Shown here: positions 8,205 to 16,833 of the stretch, one piece after another
How positions within the stretch are numbered: the first letter of the stretch is position 1
Layout: each line of letters opens with the position of its first letter
Translations under genes and position numbers: made by a program
The notes under the pieces: generated by a model
What the model saw: only the letters and a program-made list of their open reading frames with translations
Database searches by the model: none
What the model was told of the DNA's origin: nothing
Source: an uncultured Dechloromonas sp.
GTDB taxonomy: Bacteria > Pseudomonadota > Gammaproteobacteria > Burkholderiales > Rhodocyclaceae
Length of the DNA: 54,830 bases
Assembly (NCBI RefSeq): GCF_945957265.1
Contig: NZ_CAMFKO010000028.1
Span: 1 to 54,830, forward strand
Direction of reading: 5' to 3'

Positions 8205-9410
8205 ATGGCCAATCAACATCTGATTTCGCTGGAGCAGGACGAGCGCATCGAGGCGGCAGCCAGGCGGCTGTCGATGACCCGGCGCGAGTTCCTGCAGTTC
8301 TGCGCCGCCATGGCGACCACGCTGGGTCTTCCGCAAGGGGCGGATGCCGCAGTTGCCGAGGCGGTTGCCGCCAAGAAGCGGCCGAGCGTCATCTGGCTGC
8401 ATTTCCAGGAATGCACCGGGTGCACCGAGTCGATCCTGCGCGCCGAGCATCCGACGCTGGACAAGCTGATTCTCGACGTCATCTCGCTCGATTATCACGA
8501 AACCCTGTTCGCCGCCGCCGGCCACCAGGTCGAGGCGGCGCGCAAGACGGCGATGGCCGAGAACAAGGGCAAGTACATCCTGGTCGTCGAGGGGGCGATC
8601 CCGACCAAGGATGGCGGCGTCTACTGCAAGATCGGCGGCAAGACGGCGATCGAACTGCTTACCGAATGCGCGGCCGACGCGGCGGCGGTGATCGCCATCG
8701 GCTCCTGCGCCTCGTGGGGCGGCATGCCCTCGACGATTCCGTCGATTCCCGGCGCGACCTCCAGCCCCACCGGGTCGAGCGGCGTGGCCCAGGTACTCGG
8801 CAAGCCGGTGGTGACCATCCCCGGCTGCCCGCCCAACCCCTACAACTTCCTGTCGACGGTGGTGCATTTCCTGACCTTCGGCAAATTGCCGGACGTCGAT
8901 CAACAGGGCCGGCCGAAGTTCGCCTATTCCCGACTGATCCACGAAAACTGCGAGCGCCGCGCCCACTTCGACGCCGGCCGCTTCGCCATGGAATTCGGCG
9001 ATGAAGGCCACCGCAAGGGCCATTGCCTGTACAAGCTGGGCTGCAAGGGGCCGGAAACCTACGCCAACTGCTCGGTCATCATGTTCGGCGATGCCGGCGC
9101 CGGCACCTGGCCGGTGGCCTGCGGCCACCCGTGCATCGGCTGTACCGAGCAGGGCGTCGGCTTCCAGAAGCCGATCCATGCCGTCGCCAAGCTCAAGAAC
9201 ATCGAGCCATCGGCCTTCCTGCCGCGCATCGTCGAGGAAAAGGGCGTCGGCGCCTCGCTTGGGTCGGCCGCCGTGCTGGCCGCCGTGGCCGGTGCGGCAG
9301 CCGGTGCCGGCGCCATGCTGACCAGGAACCTTGGCCTGTCGCACAAGGCCGAGGAGATGGAGCGGGCCAGGAAGGACGGCAGCAAAGCCACCGAATCGAC
9401 GGAGGTCTGA
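8205..9410 (+). CDS. hybO: [NiFe]-hydrogenase small subunit, Hyb (group 1c-like) type
   Basis: The 401-aa electron-transfer subunit of a periplasm-facing uptake hydrogenase. The twin-arginine signal is MTRREFLQF (Arg26-Arg27). The proximal cluster motif is ECTGCTES. The extra cysteine of O2-tolerant enzymes (CTCC) is absent, so this looks like an O2-sensitive Hyd-2-type protein. YHETLFAAAGHQVE, IPGCPPNPYNFL and GHPCIGCTEQGVGF resemble HybO, as recalled from that family. A C-terminal hydrophobic helix (about 345-370) anchors it. GGGGAG precedes the ATG. It is first in the hybO-A-B-C operon. The group assignment rests on motifs, not a tree. Confidence 0.95.
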   Translation: MANQHLISLEQDERIEAAARRLSMTRREFLQFCAAMATTLGLPQGADAAVAEAVAAKKRPSVIWLHFQECTGCTESILRAEHPTLDKLILDVISLDYHETLFAAAGHQVEAARKTAMAENKGKYILVVEGAIPTKDGGVYCKIGGKTAIELLTECAADAAAVIAIGSCASWGGMPSTIPSIPGATSSPTGSSGVAQVLGKPVVTIPGCPPNPYNFLSTVVHFLTFGKLPDVDQQGRPKFAYSRLIHENCERRAHFDAGRFAMEFGDEGHRKGHCLYKLGCKGPETYANCSVIMFGDAGAGTWPVACGHPCIGCTEQGVGFQKPIHAVAKLKNIEPSAFLPRIVEEKGVGASLGSAAVLAAVAGAAAGAGAMLTRNLGLSHKAEEMERARKDGSKATESTEV

Positions 9411-9411
9411 G

Positions 9412-10479
9412 ATGACCACGAGACGCGACTTCCTGCGTGGCTGCCTGGCCGGCGGCGCGGCGGCGGCGAGCGCCGTGCTGCCCGAGACGGCCTGCGCCCG
9501 CGATACCCTGCAGCGCCCGCCGGAGGCCCTGGGCCTGCTCTACGACGCCACCCTGTGCGTCGGCTGCCAGGCCTGCGTGGCCGCCTGCAAGCAGGCCAAC
9601 GAGAACCCGGCCGAATTCACCGCCGTGGACAAGCTGTGGGATACGCCGCTCGATACCAGCGGCCATACCTTCAACCTGATCAAGATGTACCGCAACGGCA
9701 CGATGGAAACGAAGGACAGCGAGCTGAACGGCTTCTCCTTCATGAAGACCTCGTGCATGCACTGCGCCGACCCGTCCTGCGTGTCGGCCTGCCCGGTGTC
9801 GGCGATGGTCAAGGACCCGGTGACCGGCGTCGTCGGCTACGATCCGGACGCCTGCATCGGCTGCCGCTACTGCGTGGCGGCCTGCCCGTTCGGCATTCCC
9901 AAGTACCAGTACGACTCGCCGACCGGCAAGATCGGCAAGTGCGAGCTGTGCCGGCACCGCCACAAGGACGGCCACTATTCGGCCTGCGCCGAGGTCTGCC
10001 CGACCGGCGCGACCTTGTTCGGCCGGACGGAAGACCTGCTGGCCGAGGCCAGGCGCCGGCTGGCGCTGAAGCCGGGTGAGTGGACGAGCATCCCGCGCGG
10101 CCGCCTGCGCCACGCCCAGGAGAAGGTGCTCGCCGGCGGCGAGGATGGCAAGGGGCGGAAGCTTCGCCACGGCTGGCGCGACGAGCCGGACCAGAGCTAC
10201 CAGGCGCAGGTCGGCAACTACCTGCAGCACGTCTACGGCGAGAAGGAGTACGGCGGCACCCAGGTGCTCAAGCTGTCGGCGGTCAATTTCCAGAAGGCCG
10301 GCATGCCCGACCTGCCGCCGAAATCCTCGGCCGCCACCTCGGAAACCATCCAGCACACGCTGTACGGTGGCCTGATGATGCCGATCGCCGTGCTCGCCGG
10401 CCTGACCTGGGTCGCCAAGCGCAACGTCGTGCCGGAAGACGACGAGGCGAGCAAGAACCAGAAGGGAGGGCAGTCATGA
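9412..10479 (+). CDS. hybA: Hydrogenase ferredoxin-like subunit HybA
   Basis: This 355-aa Tat-exported iron-sulfur protein passes electrons between the small subunit HybO and the membrane quinone-reactive subunit HybB. TTRRDFLRG is the twin-arginine motif. Four cysteine groups for [4Fe-4S] clusters are visible: CVGCQACVAAC, CMHCADPSC with CPV, CIGCRYCVAAC with CP, and CELC with the later CAEVC. A C-terminal hydrophobic segment (LMMPIAVLAGLTWVA) anchors it. The start lies 1 nt after the hybO stop, and the stop overlaps the hybB ATG (ATGA). Confidence 0.95.
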   Translation: MTTRRDFLRGCLAGGAAAASAVLPETACARDTLQRPPEALGLLYDATLCVGCQACVAACKQANENPAEFTAVDKLWDTPLDTSGHTFNLIKMYRNGTMETKDSELNGFSFMKTSCMHCADPSCVSACPVSAMVKDPVTGVVGYDPDACIGCRYCVAACPFGIPKYQYDSPTGKIGKCELCRHRHKDGHYSACAEVCPTGATLFGRTEDLLAEARRRLALKPGEWTSIPRGRLRHAQEKVLAGGEDGKGRKLRHGWRDEPDQSYQAQVGNYLQHVYGEKEYGGTQVLKLSAVNFQKAGMPDLPPKSSAATSETIQHTLYGGLMMPIAVLAGLTWVAKRNVVPEDDEASKNQKGGQS

Positions 10480-11636
10480 GCGCCCATCATCCTGCCGCCC
10501 CGGTCGGCGGCAAGCTGTTCAACCTGCCGGTGATGATCTGCAGCCTGCTGATCGCGGCGATGATCGCCGTGCTCTTCGTCCGCTTCATCTTCGGCCTCGG
10601 CGCGGTGACCAACCTCAACGACGGCTACCCGTGGGGCATCTGGGTGGTCTTCGACGTGGTCATCGGCTCGGCCTTCGCCTGCGGCGGCTTCTCGGTGGCC
10701 ATGCTGGTCTATATCTTCAATCGCGGCCAGTACCACCCGATGGTTCGTCCCGCCCTGCTGGCCAGCCTGTTCGGCTACACCCTGGCCGGCGTCGGCGTGC
10801 TGTTCGACCTCGGTCGCTGGTGGAATTTCTGGCACATCCTGTGGCCGGGTTACGCCAATCCCAATTCGGTGATGTTCGAGGTGGCGGTCTGCATCTCGGC
10901 CTATATCACCGTGATGTGGATCGAGTTCTCGCCGGTCTTCATGGAGCAGTGGGGCCTGAAGGTGCAAAAGAAGAAGCTGGAGAAGGTGCTGTTCTTCTTT
11001 ATCGCGCTCGGCACGCTGCTGCCGATGATGCACCAGTCCTCGCTCGGCACGCTGCTGGTGGTCATGGGGCCGCAGGTCAATCCGCTGTGGCAGACGCCCA
11101 TCGTGCCGCTGCTCTACCTGCTGTCGGCGGTGACCATCGGCTACGGCATCGTGCTCTTCGAGTCCTGCGTCGCCTCGTCGGCCTACCGCCGCGACATAGA
11201 GATGCATCTGCTGCAGCCGATGGCGAAGATCATGCTCGGCCTGCTGACGGTCTTCCTGGCGGTTCGCTTCGGCGACCTGGTCGTGCGCGGCGCCTTGGTC
11301 CATGCCGTGAAGCCCAGCCTGGAAGCCTTCTTCTTCTGGCTGGAAGCCGGCTGCTTCGTCCTGCCTTACCTGCTGGTCGGCAGCGCCGGCGCCCGGCGCA
11401 ACCCGGCCCGGCTCTTCCTCGCCGGCTGCGCGATCATGATGGGCGGCATCCTGCTGCGCGTGAACGGCTTCCTGATCGGCTACGACACCGGCCTCGGCGT
11501 CGATCATGGCTGGAACTATTTTCCGAGCATCGCCGAAATGCTGGTCACCATCGGCATGTTCGCGCTCGAAGTGCTCGGCTACATCGTCATTACCCGTCGC
11601 TTCCCGGTTCTGCCCCGGGAAGGCGCGGCACACTGA
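10476..11636 (+). CDS. hybB: NrfD-family membrane subunit HybB
   Basis: This 386-aa multi-spanning inner-membrane protein of the NrfD/PsrC family is the quinone-interacting subunit of Hyd-2-type hydrogenases. About ten hydrophobic helices are seen, starting with LPVMICSLLIAAMIAVLFV. Conserved features include NDGYPWGIWVVFDVV and MHQSSLGTLLVVM. The ATG overlaps the hybA stop by 4 nt. A longer open frame starts at 10080, but that part lies inside hybA and is not coding. Confidence 0.95.
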   Translation: MSAHHPAAPVGGKLFNLPVMICSLLIAAMIAVLFVRFIFGLGAVTNLNDGYPWGIWVVFDVVIGSAFACGGFSVAMLVYIFNRGQYHPMVRPALLASLFGYTLAGVGVLFDLGRWWNFWHILWPGYANPNSVMFEVAVCISAYITVMWIEFSPVFMEQWGLKVQKKKLEKVLFFFIALGTLLPMMHQSSLGTLLVVMGPQVNPLWQTPIVPLLYLLSAVTIGYGIVLFESCVASSAYRRDIEMHLLQPMAKIMLGLLTVFLAVRFGDLVVRGALVHAVKPSLEAFFFWLEAGCFVLPYLLVGSAGARRNPARLFLAGCAIMMGGILLRVNGFLIGYDTGLGVDHGWNYFPSIAEMLVTIGMFALEVLGYIVITRRFPVLPREGAAH

Positions 11637-11657
11637 ATTCAGGGATAGGAGAACAAC

Positions 11658-13370
11658 ATGAACAAACGTGTCACCATCGACCCGGTCACCCGCATCGAGG
11701 GCCACCTGCGCGTCGACGTCGAAGTGGACGGCGGCCGCGTCAAGAAGGCCTGGGCTTCCGGGCAGATGTGGCGGGGCGTCGAGAACATCCTGATCGGCCG
11801 CGACCCGCGCGATGCCTGGGCGATCACCCAGCGCATCTGCGGCGTGTGCACCACGGTGCATGCCATGGCCTCCGTGCGCGCCGTCGAGAATGCGCTGCAG
11901 CTGGAAATCCCGGTCAACGCACAGTACATCCGCAACATGATCATGCTGGCCCATGCCGTGCATGATCACATCGTCCACTTCTACCACCTGTCGGCGCTCG
12001 ACTGGGTCGACGTGGTCAGCGCGCTGAAGGCCGATCCGGCCAAGACGGCCAGCCTGGCCGAAAGCCTGTCCAACTGGAGCGGCAATTCGAAGGCCGAGTT
12101 CGTCAAGGTGCAGGAGCGCCTGAAGGGCTTCGTCGGCACCGGCCAGCTCGGCATCTTCACCAACGGCTACTGGGGCCACCCGGCCATGAAGCTGACGCCG
12201 GAAGTGAATCTGCTCGCCGTGTCGCACTATCTGCAGGCCCTGGAAGTGCAGCGTTACGCCAGCAAGATCGTCGCCGTGCTCGGCTCCAAGTCGCCGCACA
12301 TCCAGAACGTCGCGGTCGGCGGCGTGGCCAACCCGCTGTCGGTCGATTCGCAGTCGGTGCTGACCATTGAACGCCTGCTGGCGATCAAGGAATGGATGCT
12401 CAAGCTCGAAGACTTCGTCAAGAACGTCTACCTGATCGACGTCGGCGCCATCGGCGGTTTCTACGCCGACTGGACCAAATACGGCAAGGGCATCACCGAG
12501 TATCTGTGCGTGCCGGATATCCCGCTCGACGGCAAGGGCACGCAGTTCGCGCTGCCCGGCGGCTATATCGAGGGCGGCAAGCTGGAGAGCTACAAGCCGA
12601 TCACCAGCTTCAACGACAAGTACTTCACCGACGGCGTATCCGAGGCGATCAAGCATTCCTGGTACAACTACAGCGGCGGCAATGACAAGTCGCTGCACCC
12701 GTACCTGGGCGAAACGACGCCGAACTACACCGATTTCCAGGATGACGGAAAGTATTCCTGGCTGAAGTCGCCGACCTTCTACGGCAAGCCGATGCAGGTC
12801 GGTCCGCTGCCGCGCGTCATGAACATGCTGGCCGCCGGCCACGAGCCGACGAAGAAGTACGCTACCGCCGCGCTCGATCTGGTGTCCAAGGTCGCCGGCG
12901 CCAAGGTCGGCGTCGAGGCGCTGCATTCGACCATCGGCCGCCACGCGGCGCGCGCCGTCGGCTGCGCGGTGCAGGTCGACGAGCTGATCAACCAGTGGGA
13001 CCTGCTGCTCGCCAACATGGCCAAGGGCGACCTCAAGACCTTCAACAAACCGGTCTTCCCGAAGGGCGAGCAGATGGGCGTCGGCTTCCACGAAGCCCCG
13101 CGCGGCGTGCTGTCGCACTGGGTGGTCATCGATTCCGGCAAGATCAAGAACTACCAGTGCGTCGTGCCGACCACCTGGAACGCCGCGCCGCGCAACGAGA
13201 AGGACCAGCCCGGCGCCTACGAGGCCTGCCTGCTCGACAACCCGGTGGCCGACCCCGAGAAGCCGCTGGAAGTGCTGCGCACCGTGCATTCCTTCGACCC
13301 CTGCCTGGCCTGTGCCGTGCATGTGGTCGACCAGGAGAACAATCCGGTGGTGACGGTGCAGGCGGTGTGA
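11658..13370 (+). CDS. hybC: [NiFe]-hydrogenase large subunit HybC
   Basis: The 570-aa catalytic subunit oxidises H2 at a Ni-Fe(CN)2CO site. The N-terminal ligand motif is RICGVC (Cys61, Cys64) and the C-terminal motif is DPCLACAVH (Cys549, Cys552, His555). A 15-residue tail (VVDQENNPVVTVQAV) follows the histidine and would be removed by HybD after nickel insertion. The length is close to E. coli HybC. GGGATAGGAG lies before the ATG. A strong terminator follows the stop, separating the structural genes from the maturation genes. Confidence 0.97.
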   Translation: MNKRVTIDPVTRIEGHLRVDVEVDGGRVKKAWASGQMWRGVENILIGRDPRDAWAITQRICGVCTTVHAMASVRAVENALQLEIPVNAQYIRNMIMLAHAVHDHIVHFYHLSALDWVDVVSALKADPAKTASLAESLSNWSGNSKAEFVKVQERLKGFVGTGQLGIFTNGYWGHPAMKLTPEVNLLAVSHYLQALEVQRYASKIVAVLGSKSPHIQNVAVGGVANPLSVDSQSVLTIERLLAIKEWMLKLEDFVKNVYLIDVGAIGGFYADWTKYGKGITEYLCVPDIPLDGKGTQFALPGGYIEGGKLESYKPITSFNDKYFTDGVSEAIKHSWYNYSGGNDKSLHPYLGETTPNYTDFQDDGKYSWLKSPTFYGKPMQVGPLPRVMNMLAAGHEPTKKYATAALDLVSKVAGAKVGVEALHSTIGRHAARAVGCAVQVDELINQWDLLLANMAKGDLKTFNKPVFPKGEQMGVGFHEAPRGVLSHWVVIDSGKIKNYQCVVPTTWNAAPRNEKDQPGAYEACLLDNPVADPEKPLEVLRTVHSFDPCLACAVHVVDQENNPVVTVQAV

Positions 13371-13397
13371 TCGGGATCGAGGATCGAGTGGAAGCTT

Positions 13398-13427
13398 GGG
13401 GCGCCTTGGCGCCCCGGGTTTGTTTTT
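13398..13427 (+). terminator. Intrinsic terminator after hybC
   Basis: GGGGCGC and GCGCCCC form a 7-bp stem around a CTTG loop, followed by GGGTTTGTTTTT. It stands 27 nt after the hybC stop and 27 nt before hybD. The cluster continues on the same strand, so it may act as a partial terminator that sets a lower level of hybD and downstream maturation genes, or hybD may have its own promoter. Confidence 0.75.
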
Positions 13428-13453
13428 AACTGGCAGCTAACTACCAACATCCA

Positions 13454-13936
13454 ATGACTAAAATCGTAGTTCTGGGTATCGGCAACATCCTGCTCACCGA
13501 CGAAGGCGTCGGCGTGCGCGTCATCGAGGCGCTGGAAGAGAAGTACGCGTTGCCGCCGGACGTCGAGGTTATCGACGGCGGCACCTGCGGCATGGAAATG
13601 CTGGAGCAGCTGGAGGACCTCGATGGCCTGGTCGTGGTTGACTGCGTGCGCTGCAAGCAGCCGCCGGCGACGCCGGTATTGTTGCAAGGCGATGACGTGC
13701 CGGTCTTCTTCAAGACGAAGCTGTCGCCGCACCAGGTCAGCTTGTCGGACGTGCTGGCCAGCCTGGAATTCACCGGCCGGGCGCCGAAATCCATCGCCAT
13801 CGTCGGCATGCAGCCGGTGTCGATGTCGCTCGGCATGGAACTCTCCCCGGAAGTCGAGGCGCGCATTCCGGACCTGCTGGCCATGACCCTGGCCGAACTC
13901 GCCGCGCTGGGCGTCAAGGCGGAGGCGCGCGGCTGA
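13454..13936 (+). CDS. hybD: Hydrogenase maturation endopeptidase HybD
   Basis: HybD cuts off the C-terminal tail of the large subunit once nickel is in place. The 160-aa protein has the GIGNILLTDEGVG opening of peptidase family M52. The nickel-sensing residues expected from E. coli HybD are at Glu17, Asp63 and His93. It follows an intrinsic terminator, and no good Shine-Dalgarno sequence precedes the ATG. The stop overlaps the ATG of the next gene (TGATG). Confidence 0.95.
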   Translation: MTKIVVLGIGNILLTDEGVGVRVIEALEEKYALPPDVEVIDGGTCGMEMLEQLEDLDGLVVVDCVRCKQPPATPVLLQGDDVPVFFKTKLSPHQVSLSDVLASLEFTGRAPKSIAIVGMQPVSMSLGMELSPEVEARIPDLLAMTLAELAALGVKAEARG

Positions 13937-14226
13937 TGTGCCTGTCGATTCCGAAGCGCGTTGTCGAATGGGAGGGGAGCGGCGACAATGCAGGGGATTT
14001 CGCCTGGGTCGAACGCGACGGCCAGCGCGAGCGCATCAACACGATGCTGATCGGCCCGCAGCCGGTCGACACCTGGGTGCTGACCTCGCTGGGACTGGCC
14101 AGGGAAGTGGTCGAGGACGAGCAGCGGCTGCTGATCGAAGATGCCCTCTCGGCGCTGGCGGCGTCGCTCGCCGGCGATTTCGACCCGAGCCAGCATTTTC
14201 AGGATTTGAACCGCCCGCATGACTGA
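13936..14226 (+). CDS. HypC-family chaperone, HoxL/HupF/HybG type
   Basis: This 96-aa HypC-family protein begins MCLSIP. The Cys2 exposed after removal of Met binds the Fe(CN)2CO unit and the large-subunit precursor. The middle (RINTMLIGPQPVDTWVL) and the C-terminal extension resemble HoxL/HupF more than ordinary HypC, which is encoded separately at 14824. Its place between hybD and a hybE-family gene suggests it serves HybC specifically. It overlaps both neighbours (1 nt with hybD, 8 nt with the next gene). Confidence 0.88.
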   Translation: MCLSIPKRVVEWEGSGDNAGDFAWVERDGQRERINTMLIGPQPVDTWVLTSLGLAREVVEDEQRLLIEDALSALAASLAGDFDPSQHFQDLNRPHD

Positions 14227-14770
14227 ACGTATCCGCCAGCCCGCCCTGAAACCGCCGCCGATTCGCCCGGCCGTGCCGCGCGACGACGACCCGAGGGCCT
14301 TTCTCGAAGCGCATTACCGGCAGGTCTGGGAAACGCGGATGGTCGACATGCCTTTCGTGAATGCGGCGCTGAGCGTCGAGGCCATCGGTTTCCAGCGGCT
14401 GGAGGGCGACTGGCTGGGCGTGGTCATCACCCCGTGGTTCCTCAACCTGGTGCTGGTTTCCGGCGGCGGCCAGTTGTGGGGCGACATCCCGGCCGGCGAG
14501 CGACGCTACCTGGGGCTGCCTTGCGGCACCATGCAATTCATCGCCGACGACGACCCGGATATCGGTCCTTACCAGTATTGCCCGCTGATCGCGCCGGTCG
14601 ACAATGTGCCGGACATGGCGACGGCGCGGCATGTCGCGGCCGATGCGATCCGGACGGTTTTTTCGGCGCCGGCGGCCGAGCCGGAACCCGTGCAGCAAGA
14701 GGCTGTGGCGGAAAAGACCGAGGTCTCCCGCCGCGGCTTTTTTCGTCGTCTCGCCGGCAAGCGAAATTGA
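14219..14770 (+). CDS. hybE: HybE-family hydrogenase assembly chaperone, second copy
   Basis: A 183-aa HybE-family protein that should chaperone the HybO Tat precursor. The core (MVDMPFVNAALSVEAIGFQ, then GVVITPWFLNLVLVSGG) parallels the copy at 203-679. After a poorly conserved linker it ends EVSRRGFFRRLAGKRN, again a twin-arginine-like tail. The ATG at 14219 lies inside the preceding gene (8-nt overlap). The chaperone role comes from E. coli HybE; the tail function is unknown. Confidence 0.9.
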   Translation: MTERIRQPALKPPPIRPAVPRDDDPRAFLEAHYRQVWETRMVDMPFVNAALSVEAIGFQRLEGDWLGVVITPWFLNLVLVSGGGQLWGDIPAGERRYLGLPCGTMQFIADDDPDIGPYQYCPLIAPVDNVPDMATARHVAADAIRTVFSAPAAEPEPVQQEAVAEKTEVSRRGFFRRLAGKRN

Positions 14771-14823
14771 ACGCGGCAGGTTAGACTCTGCCTTAATAAA
14801 AACGATATCGAGGAGCAACGCGG

Positions 14824-15072
14824 ATGTGTCTCGCGATCCCCGCGCAGGTCGTTGAACTGCGCCCCGACGACAACGCCCTGGTCGATCTGGCCGGGGTCAA
14901 GAAGGAAATCTCGCTCGCTCTTCTCGAGGGCGTGGCGGTGGGCGATTACGTGATCGTCCACGTGGGTTATGCGCTGAACAAGCTCGACCCCGACGAAGCG
15001 GCAAGGACGCTCAGGCTCTTTGCCGAGATGGGCGAGCTGACGCCCGACGGCGACGGCTTCACGGTTCACTGA
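14824..15072 (+). CDS. hypC: Hydrogenase assembly chaperone HypC
   Basis: The 82-aa general HypC begins MCLAIPAQVVEL; Cys2 is the functional residue. With HypD it carries the iron that receives CN and CO ligands and hands it to the large subunit. GAGGAG precedes the ATG by a few nucleotides. HypD starts 3 nt after the stop. Two HypC-type proteins in one cluster suggest a division between general use and a dedicated large-subunit chaperone. Confidence 0.96.
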   Translation: MCLAIPAQVVELRPDDNALVDLAGVKKEISLALLEGVAVGDYVIVHVGYALNKLDPDEAARTLRLFAEMGELTPDGDGFTVH

Positions 15073-15075
15073 GCC

Positions 15076-16203
15076 ATGAAGTACATCGACGAATACCGCG
15101 ACGGCGAAGTCGCGCAGACGCTGGCGGCCACCATTCGGGCCGAAGCCGACCCGGCGCGCAGCTACCATTTCATGGAGTTCTGCGGCGGCCATACCCACGC
15201 CATCTCGCGCTACGGCGTTTCCGACCTGCTGCCGGACAACGTCAAGATGATCCATGGTCCCGGCTGCCCGGTCTGCGTACTGCCCATCGGCCGCGTCGAC
15301 CAGGCGATCCGCCTGGCGCTGGAGCAGGGCGTCACACTGTGCACCTACGGCGACTGCCTGCGCGTGCCGGCTTCCGATGCCTTGTCGCTGATGAAGGCCA
15401 AGGCGCGCGGCGGCGACATCCGCATGGTGTATTCCAGCGCCGATGCCGTGGCGCTGGCCCAGAAGAACCCGGACAAGCAGATCGTCTTCTTCGCCATCGG
15501 CTTCGAGACGACGACGCCGCCGACGGCGGTGGCGATCAAGCAGGCTGCCGCGCTCGGCCTGAAGAATTTCTCGGTGCTGTGCTGCCACGTGCTGACCCCG
15601 TCAGCCATTTCCAGCATCCTCGAATCCCCGGAAGTGCGCCAGTGGGGCACCGTGCCGCTCGACGGCTTCATCGGCCCGGCACACGTGTCGACGATCATCG
15701 GCAGCCGGCCCTACGAGTTCTTCGCCGAGGAATACCGCAAGCCGGTGGTCATCGCCGGCTTCGAACCGCTCGACGTGATGCAGGCGATCAAGATGCTGGT
15801 CCGCCAGGTCAACGAAGGCCGGGCCGAAGTCGAAAACGAATTCGCCCGCGCCGTCAGCCGCGACGGCAACCTCAAGGCGCAGCAACTGGTCGCCGAAGTG
15901 TTCGAGATGCGCAAGCATTTCGAGTGGCGCGGTTTGAACATCCTGCCCTATTCGGCGCTGCGTATACGCAGCCAGTTCGCCGAATTTGACGCCGAAAAGC
16001 GCTTTCCGCTCGGTTATGCGTCGGTGCCCGATCACAAGGCCTGCGAATGCGGGGCGATCCTGCGCGGGGTCAAGCGGCCGCAGGACTGCAAGATCTTCGG
16101 GACGGTGTGTACGCCGGAGAATCCGGTGGGGTCGTGCATGGTGTCGTCGGAAGGGGCTTGTGCGGCGCACTATACCTATGGGCGGTATAAGGATGTGGCC
16201 TGA
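15076..16203 (+). CDS. hypD: Hydrogenase Fe-S scaffold protein HypD
   Basis: HypD holds a [4Fe-4S] cluster and, with HypC, assembles the Fe(CN)2CO unit. The 375-aa protein shows the family motifs FMEFCGGHTHAISRYG, GPGCPVCVLP and FFAIGFETTTPPTA. The C-terminal cysteine set (CECGAILRGVKRPQDC, then CTPENPVGSCMVSSEG) supplies cluster ligands. It ends 30 bp before a 538-bp palindromic element that separates it from hypE. Confidence 0.97.
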   Translation: MKYIDEYRDGEVAQTLAATIRAEADPARSYHFMEFCGGHTHAISRYGVSDLLPDNVKMIHGPGCPVCVLPIGRVDQAIRLALEQGVTLCTYGDCLRVPASDALSLMKAKARGGDIRMVYSSADAVALAQKNPDKQIVFFAIGFETTTPPTAVAIKQAAALGLKNFSVLCCHVLTPSAISSILESPEVRQWGTVPLDGFIGPAHVSTIIGSRPYEFFAEEYRKPVVIAGFEPLDVMQAIKMLVRQVNEGRAEVENEFARAVSRDGNLKAQQLVAEVFEMRKHFEWRGLNILPYSALRIRSQFAEFDAEKRFPLGYASVPDHKACECGAILRGVKRPQDCKIFGTVCTPENPVGSCMVSSEGACAAHYTYGRYKDVA

Positions 16204-16233
16204 GGTGGGGGCTTGCTGGGGGGGGCTTCAGCC

Positions 16234-16771
16234 GCTGTTTTCCGCCCTTGCGGGGCGGGCATACTTTCTTTTGCTTCGCCAAAAGAAAGTAGCCAAAGAA
16301 AAGGCGACCCCAGGTTACGCGGTCGGCGTTGCCGACTCCCCTGCGCTACTCGGCATTGGCGGGGGCTGCGGAACTCGGGCCTTTGGCCCTCAGACAGTCC
16401 TCGCCCTTTTTCCGCCAACGCCTGCGTTGCTCGGCGCTCCACATGGGGACCCGAAAGGCGTCGCGGGGATAGGCTGTGCGCACAAAACTGAATGCGATCG
16501 CTGGTTACGGAAAAGCCCAAAACAAAGAGCCACTGTTCGGTCCCGGACGCTTTTCCGGGCCCCTTGGAAGGTGCCGAGCAACGCAGAAATGCCGGGGGCC
16601 TTCGGCTTGCCTTGTCTGAGCCGCAGGCGAGTTCAGGCAAGCCGCCCGGCGTTTCGAGTAGCGCAGGGAACCCGCGCAGCGGGCACCGACCCGGGGTCGC
16701 CTTTTCTTTGCTTACTTTCTTTTGGCGAAGCAAAAGAAAGTGAGACGCCCCGCAAGGGCGGAAAACAACGC
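16234..16771. repeat. Modular palindromic intergenic repeat element
   Basis: The two ends are near-identical inverted repeats of about 80 bp (16234-16314 and 16691-16771). Each holds its own hairpin with ACTTTCTTTT and AAAAGAAAGT arms. Further inward, CCCTGCGCTACTCG near 16340 matches the complement near 16660, and TGCGTTGCTCGGC near 16424 matches the complement near 16572, so the element is palindromic at several scales. No transposase is encoded; the open frames inside (LLRQKKVAKEKATP-type peptides) look like translated repeat. Similar TTTCTTTTGGCGAAGCAAAAGAAAG sequences are known as dispersed repeats in betaproteobacteria and relatives. It fills the 630-bp hypD-hypE gap. Confidence 0.85.
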
Positions 16772-16833
16772 TCATAGTCGCCCAACCATCAACACCCATA
16801 CCAAACCCTCCCCATAAAAAAACATCGCCCCCA

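Noticed and set aside
10233..13322. 1029-residue minus-strand open frame opposite hybB and hybC
   Set aside because: Shadow of two well-identified genes; composition is His/Asp/Gln-rich with no family features.
16213..16799. Several open frames on both strands inside the hypD-hypE gap
   Set aside because: They are translations of the palindromic repeat (LLRQKKV-type peptides), lack ribosome sites and occur on both strands of the inverted arms.
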